Shown here piece after piece: positions 8,442 through 16,503 of a stretch of 64,000 nt of DNA. The position numbers were made by a program, and so were the translations under genes. The notes under the pieces were generated by a model. The model was given only the letters and a program-made list of their open reading frames with translations, did not search any database and was not told the origin of the DNA. This DNA is from Streptomyces camelliae (lineage in GTDB: Bacteria; Actinomycetota; Actinomycetes; Streptomycetales; Streptomycetaceae): contig NZ_CP115300.1 of NCBI RefSeq assembly GCF_027625935.1, forward strand, positions 7,006,001 to 7,070,000, in the 5' to 3' direction. The stretch's first letter is position 1. Every line of letters begins with the position of its first letter.

Positions 8442-9239
8442 ATGCGGAAGTCCCACAGAGCCGTCGCCCTCGGTGCCGCCTGCGCCCTCGCCGGCGTCGC
8501 GCTGTACGGCGCGGGCGCGGCCGGTGCCCGCCAGTCGACGGCGAACTCCACCCACGAGCCCTACAACATCGGGCAGTTGGTGAAGGACATCGACACCTAC
8601 TACGGCACCAGCCTCGACAGCAACGGTGTCTATCAGGCGTCCCCGGACAGCCCGTACGCCAAGGACCTGGCCGGGATCGACGCCGACGCCAAGGCCTACA
8701 TCGACAAGGCCGCGCGCAAGGCGCACCGGCACGGTGAGAAGCCGGCCGTGATGTTCGACATCGACGACACGCTGCTGCTCAGCCTGGACTACGAGAAGCG
8801 GTACAACTACACGTTCAGCTCCGCTACGTGGAACGACTATGTGAACCGTGCCGACCGGCCGGCGGTCTTCGGCAGCCCCGAGCTGGTCCGGTACGCCGAG
8901 TCCAAGGGCGTCGAGGTCTTCTACAACTCCGGCCTGAGCGAGGCGCAGCGCACCGCCGCCGTCGCCAACCTGAAGAAGGTCGGCGCCGATGTGAACCTCG
9001 ACGCCGACCACATGTTCCTCAAGGACAAGGCCAACCCGCCGGCCTACCTGAGCGACTGCGCCACCCCGGGCGCCTGGACCTGCACGACCGTGCAGTACAA
9101 GTCCGGCACCCGCAAGCACATCGAGGACGACCTCGGCTACGAGATCATCGCCAACTTCGGCGACCAGTACTCGGACCTGGACGGCGGCTACGCCGACCGG
9201 ACGTACAAGCTGCCCAACCCGACGTACTTCGTCTCCTGA
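8442..9239 (+). CDS. Secreted HAD-superfamily acid phosphatase (class B/plant type)
   Basis: This 265-residue protein has an N-terminal hydrophobic signal (ALGAACALAGVALYGAGAAGA). The HAD motif I FDIDDTLL carries the nucleophile Asp and the second Asp near residue 107. The NSGLSEAQR region matches motif II, and NFGDQYSDLDGG near the C-terminus supplies the acidic motif IV. The size and motif layout match the HAD acid phosphatase family that includes plant vegetative storage-type phosphatases. It would release phosphate from organic esters outside the cell. GGAGA at 8432-8436 supports the ATG at 8442; upstream in-frame starts lie inside the neighbouring gene. Confidence 0.85.
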   Translation: MRKSHRAVALGAACALAGVALYGAGAAGARQSTANSTHEPYNIGQLVKDIDTYYGTSLDSNGVYQASPDSPYAKDLAGIDADAKAYIDKAARKAHRHGEKPAVMFDIDDTLLLSLDYEKRYNYTFSSATWNDYVNRADRPAVFGSPELVRYAESKGVEVFYNSGLSEAQRTAAVANLKKVGADVNLDADHMFLKDKANPPAYLSDCATPGAWTCTTVQYKSGTRKHIEDDLGYEIIANFGDQYSDLDGGYADRTYKLPNPTYFVS

Positions 9240-9251
9240 CGGCCCCGCCGC

Positions 9252-10292
9252 TCAGCCGTACGTCCTGAGCAGCCGCTCGTACTCCGCCCCCGTCACCGGC
9301 AGCACCGTGCCGTGGCGGGGGCTCGCCGGCAGCGCGTAGTCCGTGGACTCGGTCCACTTGCCGGAGGCCAGATCCGTGGTCTCGAAGGGCACGTACCCGC
9401 GCAGGCCGTACTCGTCGATGAACAGGTACCACTTCTTCTCGGTGTTCGACCGGAACACCGTCGGCCCCTCGCCGCGCTGGATCGCGCCGCTGCCGATGCA
9501 GTCCGCGACGAAGCCGTACTTCGTGGCCGTCAGATCCCGGGACTTCTCCGCTGTGATGAACTTCGAGCACGGGGAGCTGGAGCTCGGATCCCGCTCGTCC
9601 TTGGTGAAGCGGTAGTACGTCCCCTTGTCCTTGATGACCGTCGAGTCGATCACCGAGTAACCCGGGTCGTCCCAGACCTTCGGCGCGCTGAAGGTGCGGA
9701 AGTCCTTGGTCGTCGCGTACATCATGCGGTTGTACGTCGAGCCCATGTGGTCGGGGTCGTCGGCCGGGTACAGCTTCGACGCCCAGAAGACGACGTACTC
9801 GTGCAGCCGGTCGTCCCAGTAGGCCTCCGGCGCCCAGGTGTTGCCCGCGTTGTCCGGAGCGACCTTCACCAGCCGCTGGTCGGTCCAGTGGACCAGGTCG
9901 GTGGACTCCCAGATCATGATGGACCTGCTGCCGTGCCGCTGGACGTAGTCCCAGCCGCCGCTGCTGTTCTGATACATCCTCAGGTCGGTAGCGATCAAGT
10001 AGAACTTGTCGCCCTTGGGGGAGCGGATCACGAACGGATCGCGCAGACCCTTCTCCCCGATGGTCGACGACAACACGGGCTTGCCCCCGTTCAGCTCCCG
10101 CCAGTGCAGCGCGTCGTTGCCCTGGCTGAGGGCGAAATGGATCTGCTCGCCGTCGGTCGTGCCCTCGCCGGTGAAGTAGGCGAAGAGGTAACCGGCGTAC
10201 GTGGTGCGGGCCGGGTCCGCCGAGCCCGGCTGGGCGGCCAGCAGGGTGAGGGCGAGGGCGAACAGGGGAACCAGCAGTTTTCTGAGACGCAT
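9252..10292 (-). CDS. Secreted glycoside hydrolase family 43
   Basis: This 346-residue enzyme has a clear signal peptide (LLVPLFALALTLLAAQPGSA). The GH43 propeller shows LRDPFVI (general base Asp region), NTWAPEAYWDD, YSVIDSTVIKD and GEGPTVFR (acid Glu). Many relatives are arabinofuranosidases or xylosidases, and the pectinase context favours release of arabinan or galactan side-chain sugars. The start at 10292 is chosen because the signal peptide begins there; codons further upstream give a charged, non-signal extension. It is convergent with the phosphatase gene and divergent from the PL9-like remnant. Confidence 0.8.
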   Translation of the reverse strand: MRLRKLLVPLFALALTLLAAQPGSADPARTTYAGYLFAYFTGEGTTDGEQIHFALSQGNDALHWRELNGGKPVLSSTIGEKGLRDPFVIRSPKGDKFYLIATDLRMYQNSSGGWDYVQRHGSRSIMIWESTDLVHWTDQRLVKVAPDNAGNTWAPEAYWDDRLHEYVVFWASKLYPADDPDHMGSTYNRMMYATTKDFRTFSAPKVWDDPGYSVIDSTVIKDKGTYYRFTKDERDPSSSSPCSKFITAEKSRDLTATKYGFVADCIGSGAIQRGEGPTVFRSNTEKKWYLFIDEYGLRGYVPFETTDLASGKWTESTDYALPASPRHGTVLPVTGAEYERLLRTYG

Positions 10293-10503
10293 GGCCGTCC
10301 TGGGGGATCGTGAGGGTTTCTGTTGGGTGCTGTGCGGTCCGCGTTCTCGGAGTGTGGCCAGCGGGGGACAGGGCGTCAATCGGTGTGCGGGCGATGGGAG
10401 GGGGCGAAAGTTTCGGTCGTTTTCGTGCGGGCCCGGCACCCCGGTCCAGCCGCGGCGACTGGAACCCGTCACCCCCATGACACCCCCCAGGAAAGGAACC
10501 ACC

Positions 10504-10905
10504 GTGCGGCACAGCACCGGACGCCACCGCGGGACGCGCACCCTCACGATCGCCGCCGCCGCCGCCGTGGCCGTGGCCGCCGGCGGCGTCCACCTCGGCC
10601 TGTCCGACGGCGGAGCCCAGGCCACCACGGCCACGGTCACCGTCTCCACCACGGCCCAACTGGAGTCGGCCGTCAAGAACGCCGGCACCGGCACCGTCAT
10701 CCGCCTCTACAACAACTCCGACGACGGCCTCGACCTGTGGCAGTTCTCCTCGACGGTCACCATCGAGCACTCCTGGGCCTTCGGCAACGGCAGGAACCGC
10801 TGGACCGACCCCGCCTTCCAGGGCAACGGCAACGGCGCCGGCTCGCTGCCGGCCACGACGTTTCTGACGACGGGGTCCGGTGTCATCGGGGCGACCATGA
10901 ATTGA
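10504..10905 (+). pseudogene. Internally deleted PL9 pectate lyase paralogue
   Basis: The 133-residue reading frame is intact but is a collapsed PL9 enzyme. It has a signal peptide and the N-terminal strand STTAQLESAVKNAGTGTVIR, then jumps straight to LYNNSDDGLDLWQFSSTVTIEHSW, and after QGNGNG jumps again to the C-terminal GSLPATTFLTTGSGVIGATMN. Compared with the intact gene at 6808-7917, about 140 and about 110 codons are missing. Both losses are in frame. The deletions remove the first Ca-binding Asp and the catalytic lysine segment (NGFKLGG), so lyase activity is not expected. AGGAAAGG at 10490-10497 gives a good ribosome site for the GTG start. It may be a decaying gene or a small secreted beta-helix protein. 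Confidence 0.75.
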
Positions 10906-10928
10906 GTCCGTGGGTCCGTCGTGGCTGG

Positions 10929-11780
10929 TCAGCCGTGCTTTGCGAAGTCGCCCTTCACCACGTACGGCTTGCCGGCGGCGGTGCCCGTGATCGTGTAGCC
11001 GTCGCCCTTCGCGTCCCGGCCACCGCGCTCGTGGTTGTACTGCCCCGCGAACACCCACTCGCCCGCCGGGACCGTACGGCCCTCTTTGAGGGTCCAGGTG
11101 TAGACGAGGAAGCCGTCCCGCTCCTCCACCGTCTGTGTGAAGTCCGTCTCCGGCAGGGAGCGCCAAGCGCCCGTCGAGGACACCCCGCCGGTCTGGGCTA
11201 CCTTCAACTCCACGGTGAGCGCGCTCAGTTGCTTCGAGGTCTTCAGGGTCAGATTGCTCTGCGCCCAGAAGTCGTTGCTGTGCGGGTCCACCGAGCCGTC
11301 CGACCACAGCGGGCCGTCCTGCTCGCTGTGGGCGACGGGCGGCTGTCCGGAGGCTCCCGGCGTGCGGGACGGCGAGGCACTCGGTGCGTGCGCGGAGTGC
11401 GTGCCGCCCGTGCTCGGGGCCGGACCGGAGGGAGCCGGTGGGCGCGAGGTCGCGTCCGGGGACGGCGTGGGCGTCGGCGAGACCGCCACCGTCTGTCGCG
11501 CGGGAGGCTTGTCCTTCACCGCGGACGCCACCGCGTACCCGCCGACGGCGAGCACCCCGGCGACCGCCGCCGTGGCCCCGACCACCCGTGCCCAGCCGAG
11601 CACCGGCGATCGCGTGGCCCGGTGGGCGGAGCGGGCGGAACGGGCGGCGCGAGCGGAGGGGGAGGGTGCGGCCATGCCGCGTTCCACGCGGGCCAGGATG
11701 CGCGCGCGGTCGGGCTCATGGGCCGCGGCCGCCTCGTGCAGCCGGGCGCGCAGCTCGTCGTGCACGTCCTGCTGCCTCAT
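10929..11780 (-). CDS. Membrane-anchored anti-sigma-like protein
   Basis: This 283-residue protein has three parts. The first is a cytoplasmic N-terminus (~60 residues) rich in Ala/Arg with a helical ELRARLHEAAAAHEPDRARILARVERGM segment. Next comes a single transmembrane helix (VVGATAAVAGVLAVGGYAVASAV). The third is an extracytoplasmic part: a Pro/Ser/Thr linker followed by a ~130-residue domain of no recognised family. It overlaps the upstream ECF sigma gene by four bases (ATGA), the classic arrangement of a sigma factor with its membrane inhibitor. The outer domain probably senses an envelope signal; this is inferred from topology and position. Confidence 0.7.
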   Translation of the reverse strand: MRQQDVHDELRARLHEAAAAHEPDRARILARVERGMAAPSPSARAARSARSAHRATRSPVLGWARVVGATAAVAGVLAVGGYAVASAVKDKPPARQTVAVSPTPTPSPDATSRPPAPSGPAPSTGGTHSAHAPSASPSRTPGASGQPPVAHSEQDGPLWSDGSVDPHSNDFWAQSNLTLKTSKQLSALTVELKVAQTGGVSSTGAWRSLPETDFTQTVEERDGFLVYTWTLKEGRTVPAGEWVFAGQYNHERGGRDAKGDGYTITGTAAGKPYVVKGDFAKHG

Positions 11781-12346
11781 CGGTTCCGTCCTCCGCTCTC
11801 GCCGCTCCGGGTCGCCATCACCGCGTGCATCCGCCGCGGATCGCCCTGCGGGCCGAGCAATCTTTGCAGCTCGGCCATGCCCTTGGACGTCTGGCTCTTA
11901 ACCGTACCCACCGACACCCCGAGCGCGAGCGCGGTGTCCTTCTCCGAGAGGTCGAACGCGTGCCGCAGCACCACGCAGGCCCGTTTGCGGAACGGCAGTC
12001 TGCGCAGCGCCTCCTGCACGTCCACCACCCCGGCCACGTCCGGGTTCTCGGTCTTCTCCTCGCGGTGCGACCAGAACAGCGCGATCCGGCGCCGTTCGCG
12101 CACCGCGCTGCGGATCCGGGTGCGGGCCAGGTTGGCGACCACGCCCCGGGCGTACGCCACCGGATGGTCGGCGCCGCGGACCCGGTCCCAGCGGTGCCAC
12201 AGCGCCAGCAGCGCGTCCGCCGCCAGGTCGTCGGCGGCGTCGGACTCACCGGTCAACAGGTAGGCCAGGCGGGAGAGTTCGGCGTAGTGCCGTTCGAAGA
12301 AGGCATGGAACTCCACGGAGGCGGCGTCGTCGACGACTGTGCCCAC
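11777..12346 (-). CDS. ECF RNA polymerase sigma factor, SigE-like family
   Basis: This 189-residue protein has the two-domain ECF layout. Region 2 is near residues 15-80 (HAFFERHYAELSRLAYLLTGES, DLAADALLALWHRWDRVR). Region 4 is near 108-165 (EALRRLPFRKRACVVLRHAFDLSEKDTALALGVSVGTVKSQTSKG) and carries the helix-turn-helix. The GTG start is supported by GAGG six bases upstream. The downstream anti-sigma gene overlaps, so the pair is probably co-expressed and the sigma factor held at the membrane until released. Confidence 0.9.
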   Translation of the reverse strand: MGTVVDDAASVEFHAFFERHYAELSRLAYLLTGESDAADDLAADALLALWHRWDRVRGADHPVAYARGVVANLARTRIRSAVRERRRIALFWSHREEKTENPDVAGVVDVQEALRRLPFRKRACVVLRHAFDLSEKDTALALGVSVGTVKSQTSKGMAELQRLLGPQGDPRRMHAVMATRSGESGGRNR

Positions 12347-12386
12347 GGGTGACCTCTTCTCGATACGACTCGGTACGACTCTGGAG

Positions 12387-12402
12387 TGTCATGTGAATGA
12401 CA
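12387..12402. promoter_or_regulatory. Palindrome upstream of the sigma factor gene
   Basis: TGTCATGTGAATGACA is a perfect 6+6 inverted repeat with a 4-base centre, about 40 bases upstream of the sigma gene start and in the divergent gap with the purine permease. It is a candidate operator; no regulator is identified. Confidence 0.4.
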
Positions 12403-12528
12403 GCCGACACCCGGAGGGGGTGCCTCAGACGGAGATCCGGAAGCGTAGCAGTGATCATTTGGTGAAGATGTACGGGGGCTCGGACGGTGTATGACCCGCC
12501 GAACCCGAATCCGTAACACGGAGAAAAC

Positions 12529-12543
12529 CTGAACCGGGTTCAG
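12529..12543. promoter_or_regulatory. Palindrome upstream of the NCS2 permease gene
   Basis: CTGAACCGGGTTCAG is a perfect 7+7 palindrome around a central G, ending 60 bases before the permease ATG. Its position suits an operator controlling purine uptake. This is inference from symmetry and location. Confidence 0.4.
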
Positions 12544-12602
12544 CGAGGGAACAATCCAGCCAGCATCCGCACACCGCTCATCAGGCAACAAGGAGTTGGC
12601 CC

Positions 12603-14000
12603 ATGTCCGTCGACGGGTACTTCAGAATCTCCGAACGGGGATCCACCATAGGCCGGGAGATACGCGGCGGCTTCGCCACGTTCTTCACCATGGCCTACAT
12701 CCTTGTCCTGAATCCGATCATCCTGGGCAGTGCCAAGGACAAGTACGGGCACACCCTCGACACCGGCCAACTCGTCACCGCCACCGCACTGGTGGCCTGT
12801 GTGATGACGATCATCATGGGCGTCGGCGGCAACCTCCCGCTCGCGATCGCCGCCGGCCTCGGTCTCAACGCCGTCGTCGCCTTCCAGCTCGCCCCGCTGA
12901 TGAGCTGGCCCGACGCGATGGGCCTCGTCGTCCTCGAAGGCCTGATCATCTGCCTCCTGGTCCTCACCGGACTCCGGGAAGCGATCATGAACGCCATCCC
13001 GAACCAGCTCAAGCAGGCGATCGGCGTCGGCATCGGCCTGTTCATCGCCTTCATCGGCTTTGTCGACGCCGGGTTCGTCAGCCGTATCCCGGACGCCGCC
13101 GACACCACCGTGCCGGTCCAGCTCGGCGCGGTCGGCCGGCTCACCGGCTGGCCCGTGCTCGTCTTCTGCCTCGGCGTACTGCTCACCATCGCGCTGCTCG
13201 CCCGGAAGGTGAAGGGCGCGATCCTCATCAGCATCGTGACGATGACCGTCGTCGCGATCGTCATCAACGCCGCCGCCCACATCAAGAGCTGGGGCCTGAC
13301 CACGCCCAAGCTCCCGGACAAGATCGTCGCCGCCCCGGACTTCGGACTGATCGGTCACTTCAGCGTGTTCGGCGGCTTCGGCAAGGCCGGTGTGCTCACC
13401 GCCGTCCTGCTCGTCTTCACCCTGATCCTGTCGGACTTCTTCGACGCCATGGGCACGATCGTCGGCATCAGCGCCGAGGCCGGGCTGCTGGACGAGAAGG
13501 GACAGGTGCCCGGCATCGGCCGCGTGCTGTTCATCGACGGCGCCGCCGCTGTCGCCGGCGGTCTCGGCTCCGCCTCCTCCAACACCGCCTACATCGAGTC
13601 GGCGGCCGGCGTCGGCGAGGGCGCCCGCACCGGGCTCGCCAACGTCGTCACCGGCGGCCTGTTCGGCCTCGCCCTGTTCCTCACCCCGCTGCTCACCATC
13701 GTCCCGCTCCAGGCGGCGGCGCCCGCGCTGATCGCGGTGGGCTTCCTGATGATGACCCACGTCAAGCACATCGACTGGGACCGCTACGAGATCGCCATCC
13801 CGGCGTTCCTCACCATCGCCGCGATGCCGTTCACGTACTCCATCACCGACGGGATCGGGGCCGGTTTCCTGTCGTACGTGCTCATCAAGTCGGTGCTGGG
13901 CAAGGCCCGGGAGGTCAACTGGCTGCTGTGGGGAGTCTCGGCGCTGTTCCTGGTGTACTTCGCCATCGATCCCGTCGAGCAGCTGCTCGGCGTGAAGTAG
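12603..14000 (+). CDS. NCS2/AzgA-type purine permease
   Basis: This 465-residue integral membrane protein has about 12-14 hydrophobic segments. The AzgA-branch NCS2 signatures are EIRGGFATFFTMAYILVLNP at the N-terminus, AAGLGLNAVVAF, IGLFIAFIGFVDAGF, LSDFFDAMGTIVGISAEAG and GSASSNTAYIESAAGVGEGARTGLANVV. This branch transports hypoxanthine, guanine, adenine or related nucleobases by proton symport. The ATG at 12603 follows AAGGAG with good spacing. It stands alone, next to the palindrome at 12529-12543. Exact base specificity is not readable. Confidence 0.9.
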   Translation: MSVDGYFRISERGSTIGREIRGGFATFFTMAYILVLNPIILGSAKDKYGHTLDTGQLVTATALVACVMTIIMGVGGNLPLAIAAGLGLNAVVAFQLAPLMSWPDAMGLVVLEGLIICLLVLTGLREAIMNAIPNQLKQAIGVGIGLFIAFIGFVDAGFVSRIPDAADTTVPVQLGAVGRLTGWPVLVFCLGVLLTIALLARKVKGAILISIVTMTVVAIVINAAAHIKSWGLTTPKLPDKIVAAPDFGLIGHFSVFGGFGKAGVLTAVLLVFTLILSDFFDAMGTIVGISAEAGLLDEKGQVPGIGRVLFIDGAAAVAGGLGSASSNTAYIESAAGVGEGARTGLANVVTGGLFGLALFLTPLLTIVPLQAAAPALIAVGFLMMTHVKHIDWDRYEIAIPAFLTIAAMPFTYSITDGIGAGFLSYVLIKSVLGKAREVNWLLWGVSALFLVYFAIDPVEQLLGVK

Positions 14001-14003
14001 GCC

Positions 14004-15461
14004 TCAGCTCTTCAGCGCCGCCCGCATCATCGCCTTCGCCACCGGCGCCGCCAGCCCGTTGCCGCTGACCTCCGAGCGCGCCGCGTCCGACTGCTCGACC
14101 AGCACCGCCACGGCCACCTCCTTGCCGGTGCTGTCGGACTTTCCGAACGACGTGAACCAGGCGTACGGCGTCTTGCTGTTGTTCTCGCCGTGCTGGGCGG
14201 TACCGGTCTTGCCGCCGACGGTCACGCCGTCGATCTGCGCGTTCGTACCGGTGCCGTCCCGCACCACCGTCTCCATCGCCGACTGGAGCTGCTCGGCGGT
14301 GGAGGAGCTGACGATCTGCTGCGTGCTCGCGCCGGTGTCGTAGTCGTGCAGCACATCACCGCCGCTGTCGGTGATCTGCGACACCATGTGCGGCGAGACC
14401 AGCTTGCCGCCGTTGGCTATGGCCGCGGACACCATGGCCATCTGGAGCGGGGTCGCGGTGACATCGAACTGGCCGATGCCGGACAGCCCGGTCTGCGCCT
14501 TGTCCATGCCGGACGGGTACACACTGGCGTAGGCCCGCACCGGCACATCGAGCGTGTCGTCGTTGAAGCCGAACTTCTCGGCCATGGCCCTCACCTTGTC
14601 CTGCCCGAGGTCGACGGCCATCTTGCCGAAGACGTTGTTGCAGGAGTACTGCAGGGCCACCCGGATCGAGGCGTTCTCGCACGGGGCCGACGCGTTCTCG
14701 TTCGCCAGCGGACGCACCGTGCCCGGCAGGGTGTACGGGTTGGGGCTGTCGGTGTGCTCGTCCACGTTCTTGTAGAGCCCGTCCTCCAGCGCGGCCGCCG
14801 CTACGACCAGTTTGAACGTCGACCCCGGCGGCAGCGGCTGGCGCAGCGCGCGGTTGGTCAGCGGCTTGTCCTGGTCCGCGGTGAGCCGCTGCCAGGCGGC
14901 CCCGGCCGTGTTGGCATCGGTGAGCGACGAGGGGTCGTACGACGGCGTCGACACCACGGCGAGGATCCTGCCGGTCTTCGGGTCGATCGCGACGGCCGCG
15001 CCCTTCTTGTCGCCGAGGGCGTCGTAGGCCGCCTTCTGCACCGCCGGGTCGATCGTGGTGAGCACGTTGCCCGGGTCGGCGCGCTCGCCGGTGAGCGTGT
15101 CCAGGACGGTCTTGAGCCTGGTGTCCGTGCCGTTGAGCAGGTCCTGGTAGATGCCCTCCAGCTGGGTGGGGGCGTAGGCCTGCGAGGCATAGCCCGTCAC
15201 CGCGGCGTAGAGCCTGCCGTCCGTGTACGTCCGCTTGTAGGCGAGGTCGCCTCCCTTCGTCCGTGTCGAGCCGGTGATCGCGTTTCCGGCCACGATGATG
15301 TTCCCGAGGGGCCGCGAGTACGTCTCGATCGCGCCCCGCCGGTTGTCGTTGTCGTCCGCGAGGGCCTTGCCGTCGTAGAACTGCACCCAGGTCGCCCTGA
15401 CCAGCAGAGCGAGCACGAGCAGCAGACAGAAGACGGAGGCCCGCCTGATCGTCTTGTTCAT
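14004..15461 (-). CDS. Class B penicillin-binding protein (PbpA/FtsI-like transpeptidase)
   Basis: This 485-residue protein has one N-terminal membrane anchor (VFCLLLVLALLVRATWV) and a large extracellular part. All three penicilloyl-transpeptidase motifs are present: STFK with Ser214 as nucleophile, SCN at 273-275 and KTGTA near residue 420. The size and N-terminal FYDGKALADDNDNRRGAIETYSRP region match the PbpA group of actinobacteria, which crosslinks peptidoglycan alongside a SEDS glycosyltransferase. No SEDS gene is adjacent; an orphan FtsW-like gene lies about 14 kb away at 29174. It ends three bases from the permease stop in convergent orientation. Confidence 0.9.
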   Translation of the reverse strand: MNKTIRRASVFCLLLVLALLVRATWVQFYDGKALADDNDNRRGAIETYSRPLGNIIVAGNAITGSTRTKGGDLAYKRTYTDGRLYAAVTGYASQAYAPTQLEGIYQDLLNGTDTRLKTVLDTLTGERADPGNVLTTIDPAVQKAAYDALGDKKGAAVAIDPKTGRILAVVSTPSYDPSSLTDANTAGAAWQRLTADQDKPLTNRALRQPLPPGSTFKLVVAAAALEDGLYKNVDEHTDSPNPYTLPGTVRPLANENASAPCENASIRVALQYSCNNVFGKMAVDLGQDKVRAMAEKFGFNDDTLDVPVRAYASVYPSGMDKAQTGLSGIGQFDVTATPLQMAMVSAAIANGGKLVSPHMVSQITDSGGDVLHDYDTGASTQQIVSSSTAEQLQSAMETVVRDGTGTNAQIDGVTVGGKTGTAQHGENNSKTPYAWFTSFGKSDSTGKEVAVAVLVEQSDAARSEVSGNGLAAPVAKAMMRAALKS

Positions 15462-15556
15462 CCCGGTCAGGAAGACGACCGGGAACGGGCTGATCGTTCC
15501 CGTACGCCCGCTTTCTCATCGGACGCTCAGAAAGACCGGCCCCCCGAGATGTCCGG

Positions 15557-16330
15557 TCAGAGCCGGCGCGTCGCCAGCGTCAGCCGGTCGCGGGCGTCGA
15601 AGAGCGCGTCCTTGATCATCTGCTCGTGGGCCGGGGTGAGCCGGGCCACCGGCACCGAGCAGCTGATCGCGTCCCGCGCGGGGGTGCGGTACGGGATCGC
15701 CACGCCGAAGCAGCGCAGGCCCAGCGTGTTCTCCTCGCGGTCGACCGCGAAGCCCTGCTCCCGCACCTGGTGCAGCTCCTCGATGAGCTTCTCGCGGTCG
15801 GTGATGGTGTGCTCGGTGAGGGCCGGGAGGGTCTCCGGGAGCAGCTTGCGGACCTGCTCGTCGGTGTAGCTGGCGAGGATCGCCTTGCCGAGGGAGGTGG
15901 AGTGCGCGGGCAGCCGGCGGCCGACCCGGGTGAAGGGGCGCAGATAGTGCTGGGACTGGCGGGTGGCCAGATAGACGACGTTCGTGCCGTCGAGGCGCGC
16001 CAGGTGGATCGTCTCCGTGGTGTCGTCCGACAGCCGGTCCAGCGTCGGGCGGGCCGCGGCCACCACCTCGTCACCGTCGATGTACGACGTGCCGACCAGC
16101 AGCGCCCGCACCCCGATGCCGTACCGCGTGCCCGTCGCGTCCGTCTCCACCCAGCCCAGCTCCACGAGCGTGCGCAGCAGCATGTACAGGCTGGACTTGG
16201 GGTACCCCACGGCCTCCTGGACCGCCGCGAGGGAGTGCATGCCAGGCCGGCCGGCGAAGTACTCAAGCAGCTCAACGGTCCGTACCGCGGACTTGACCTG
16301 CGCCCCGCCCCCTGCGTCGCCTGCCGTCAT
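15557..16330 (-). CDS. IclR-family transcriptional regulator
   Basis: This 257-residue protein has an N-terminal winged helix (VKSAVRTVELLEYFAGRPGMHSLAAVQEAVGYPKSSLYMLLRTL) and a C-terminal IclR ligand domain with the typical segments GKAILAS, GFAVDREENTLGLRCFGVAIPY and ARLTPAHEQMIKDAL. IclR proteins bind short palindromes and respond to small organic acids. It is divergent from the semialdehyde dehydrogenase gene, and the 173-base gap carries two candidate operators. Control of that dehydrogenase is the likely job. Confidence 0.9.
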   Translation of the reverse strand: MTAGDAGGGAQVKSAVRTVELLEYFAGRPGMHSLAAVQEAVGYPKSSLYMLLRTLVELGWVETDATGTRYGIGVRALLVGTSYIDGDEVVAAARPTLDRLSDDTTETIHLARLDGTNVVYLATRQSQHYLRPFTRVGRRLPAHSTSLGKAILASYTDEQVRKLLPETLPALTEHTITDREKLIEELHQVREQGFAVDREENTLGLRCFGVAIPYRTPARDAISCSVPVARLTPAHEQMIKDALFDARDRLTLATRRL

Positions 16331-16401
16331 CGCCCTTGACCCCTTCGTTCGACGAGACCCGGATGTTCGAGGGCCCTGGATATTCAGGACCCAGATATAT
16401 A

Positions 16402-16432
16402 GTCTCTGAGCAGCGAATTCATCATCAGAGAC
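16402..16432. promoter_or_regulatory. Perfect inverted repeat in the IclR/dehydrogenase gap
   Basis: GTCTCTGA (16402-16409) and TCAGAGAC (16425-16432) are perfect 8-base arms separated by 15 bases, immediately upstream of the GTTC-GAAC palindrome. They could be a second operator or a hairpin in the dehydrogenase leader. Confidence 0.4.
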
Positions 16433-16435
16433 AGT

Positions 16436-16451
16436 GTTCAGTATATCGAAC
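16436..16451. promoter_or_regulatory. Candidate IclR operator
   Basis: GTTCAGTATATCGAAC is an almost symmetrical 16-mer (12 of 16 bases paired across the centre) with GTTC/GAAC ends and an AT-rich middle, a form common for IclR-type sites. It sits 52 bases upstream of the dehydrogenase start in the divergent promoter region. Confidence 0.5.
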
Positions 16452-16503
16452 GCGGCTGATGGGTGACCCAGTTAAGCGCAGTCTCGTTTGGAAGGAACCC
16501 GCG

